The translations under genes were made by a program, and so were the position numbers. Under the pieces are notes generated by a model. The model did no database searches. It worked only from the letters and a program-made list of their open reading frames with translations, and was not told where the DNA came from. From JAJDXO01 sp965221855 (lineage in GTDB: Bacteria; Pseudomonadota; Alphaproteobacteria; Rhodospirillales; UBA2165), in the NCBI GenBank assembly GCA_965221855.1, contig CBDCSV010000004.1:18665-82664 (forward strand): 64,000 bases of DNA. Reading direction: 5' to 3'. Positions 62,769 through 64,000 of the stretch are shown piece by piece. How positions within the stretch are numbered: position 1 is the stretch's first letter; each line of letters starts with the position of its first letter.

Positions 62769-63260
62769 ATGCGACGCATAACCGTTCTTCTGACAATCGT
62801 CTTCGCGGCCGTTTTCGGCGCGGCGGCCATGGTGTCCGATGCGTCGGCGATCGGCAGTTCCGATCCGCCGCCGCGTTCGGTCAAGAAGGATTTCGAGAAC
62901 GGCAAGCGGGCGATCTACGAGGCCCGCTACGACGCCGGGATCAGGCTGATGGCCGAGGTGCTCAAGGCGCAGCCCGACAATGCGGACGCCCACAATTACA
63001 TGGGCTTCGCGCACCGCAAGAAGGGCGACCTCAAGCGCGCCGCCCGGTCCTACAGAATCGCGCTTCGCATCAAGCCCAACCACAAGGGCGCCCTCGAATA
63101 CCAGGGCGAGATGTTTCTCAAGATGAACGACCTCGAATCGGCCCGGGCGAATCTCGCCAAGCTGGTCCGGCTCTGCCCGTCGGGCTGCAAGGAGCGCGCC
63201 GAACTGGAGCGGGCGATCAACGACTTCCTCGCCACCCGGGGATCGGACAAGTCCGGCTAG
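62769..63260 (+). CDS. TPR-repeat periplasmic protein
   Basis: 163-residue protein with a signal peptide (ITVLLTIVFAAVFGAAAMVS) and tetratricopeptide repeats: ARYDAGIRLMAEVLKAQPDN, AHNYMGFAHRKKGDLKRAAR and MFLKMNDLESARANLAKLVR. Two cysteines (LCPSGCKE) near the C-terminus may form a disulfide. It is a scaffold protein of unknown partner. Confidence 0.85.
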   Translation: MRRITVLLTIVFAAVFGAAAMVSDASAIGSSDPPPRSVKKDFENGKRAIYEARYDAGIRLMAEVLKAQPDNADAHNYMGFAHRKKGDLKRAARSYRIALRIKPNHKGALEYQGEMFLKMNDLESARANLAKLVRLCPSGCKERAELERAINDFLATRGSDKSG

Positions 63261-63314
63261 GGTCGGTACTCGATTTGGCGATTCCCGTTTTTGCGGATTT
63301 GCGGTTCAAGCCTA

Positions 63315-63425
63315 CCCCCTCACCCTGACCCTCTCCCCCTGAAGAAGGGGGAGAGGGAACGCACGGCAAGCACCCTCTCCCTCTAGGAGAGGGTTGGGGT
63401 GAGGGTGATATGGAAATTCCCCCTC
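63315..63425. repeat. Dispersed palindromic intergenic repeat, copy 5
   Basis: CCCCTCACCCTGACCCTCTC with CCCCCTGAAGAAGGGGGAGA at the left. A second palindrome CACCCTCTCCCTCTAGGAGA and GAGGGTTGGGGTGAGGGTG follows. It lies in the 258-bp gap between the TPR gene and the symporter gene. Confidence 0.82.
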
Positions 63426-63518
63426 ATCTTGGGCGGTCGCTGGACACGGGGCACGGCTTCGGGCTATTAAGGCCCCGGTCGGGTTAGGCCGGAATAGGGG
63501 AACATTAAGGGGGCCTTC

Positions 63519-64000
63519 ATGGGGATCGTGACAGACGTGGTGCTGCCGCTGGCGCTCGCTTTCATCATGTTCGCGCTGGGCCTGGGCCTGACATTCGGGG
63601 ATTTCGCCCGGGTCGCCAAGCAGCCCAAGGATTTTCTCGTCGGCGCGGCCTGCCAGGTCATTTTGCTGCCGGTGGTTGCGTTCGCGCTGGTGAGCATCTG
63701 GCCGCTGCCGCCCGAGTTGGCGCTCGGCGTGATGATCATCGCCGCGGCGCCCGGCGGGGTGACGTCCAACCTGCTCGCCGCCTATGCGAGGGGCGACGTG
63801 GCGCTCTCCATATCGCTGACCGCGGTCATCAGCCTGCTGAGCGTGGTGACCATCCCCCTCGTCGTCGTGTTCGCACACGCCTATCTGATGGACGGGAGCG
63901 GCAAGGAGGTCTCGGTGGCCGAAACCGCCATCAGCGTGTTCGTCATCGTCACCGTGCCGGCGGTGATCGGATTGCTGGTCCGCCGGTACGCCGAAGGCTT
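63519..64000 (+). CDS. Bile acid:sodium symporter family protein, 3' end outside window
   Basis: Visible 160 residues of a membrane transporter with several helices (VLPLALAFIMFALGLGLTFG, VIIAAAPGGVTSNLLAAY-type crossover region, ALSISLTAVISLLSVVTIPL). APGGVTSN is the characteristic discontinuous-helix motif of the BASS family, which transports organic anions with sodium. ATG 63519 is the first plausible start. The frame continues past base 64000. Confidence 0.88.
   Translation, partial: MGIVTDVVLPLALAFIMFALGLGLTFGDFARVAKQPKDFLVGAACQVILLPVVAFALVSIWPLPPELALGVMIIAAAPGGVTSNLLAAYARGDVALSISLTAVISLLSVVTIPLVVVFAHAYLMDGSGKEVSVAETAISVFVIVTVPAVIGLLVRRYAEG

Overview
The window is a high-GC chromosome segment from an alphaproteobacterium, probably Rhodospirillales-like. 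The evidence is the nagZ / M50 protease / scpA / scpB / tatABC order, a Shemin-pathway 5-aminolevulinate synthase, and a bufferin-type operon. It carries an unusually large IS load and many broken genes, which suggests a genome undergoing IS-driven rearrangement.

Layout. (1) 1-4778: a tightly packed housekeeping operon (nagZ, site-2 protease, scpA, scpB, tatA, tatB, tatC). (2) 4780-26410: an accessory, IS-scrambled block. It holds the first half of a DUF262 gene, a lipoprotein gene split by an IS256-family element, an RND efflux pair, dinB, whole and partial IS630 elements, a TOTE-type primase-helicase, a secreted protein of unknown function, a HEPN gene with the second half of the DUF262 gene, an IS1595-family transposase, a tRNA-like RNA and an ISAs1-family element. 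(3) 26486-38605: core metabolism and physiology (histone-deacetylase-like hydrolase, xseB, ispA, dxs, tlyA, a fabI-aroC-peroxidase run, pdxH, cation efflux, stress proteins, SDR). (4) 38649-47461: a second IS630 copy, hemA, a class III aminotransferase, a universal stress protein and a four-gene peptide ABC transporter. (5) 47462-53310: a second accessory patch with phased repeats, an IS256 remnant, a second ISAs1 copy, a HEPN-like gene, and an FkbM methyltransferase lying inside a broken acyl-CoA-dehydrogenase-like gene. (6) 53317-64000: DoxX/bufC/bufB/bufA, an intact acyl-CoA-dehydrogenase-like enzyme, an ACP-ligase-acyltransferase fusion, a peptide-binding protein, a TPR protein and the start of a bile-acid-type symporter.

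The strongest observation is that the DUF262 gene at 4882-5453 and the opposite-strand fragment at 22927-23592 are the two halves of one gene. Each half ends in the same 8-bp sequence, CAGGTTTT, followed by the same 23-bp element end. Rejoined with one copy of the 8-mer they give an uninterrupted 409-codon protein, directly followed by a HEPN-domain gene. This looks like a two-gene NTPase/RNase-type defence module that was hit by an IS1595-family element and then split by an inversion. Three other IS types are present as inverted pairs, and one IS630 copy has flanks from two unrelated loci, so recombination between IS copies is a supported mechanism.

A family of GC-rich palindromic intergenic repeats occurs at least five times. 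One copy supplies the stop codon and last residues of scpB.
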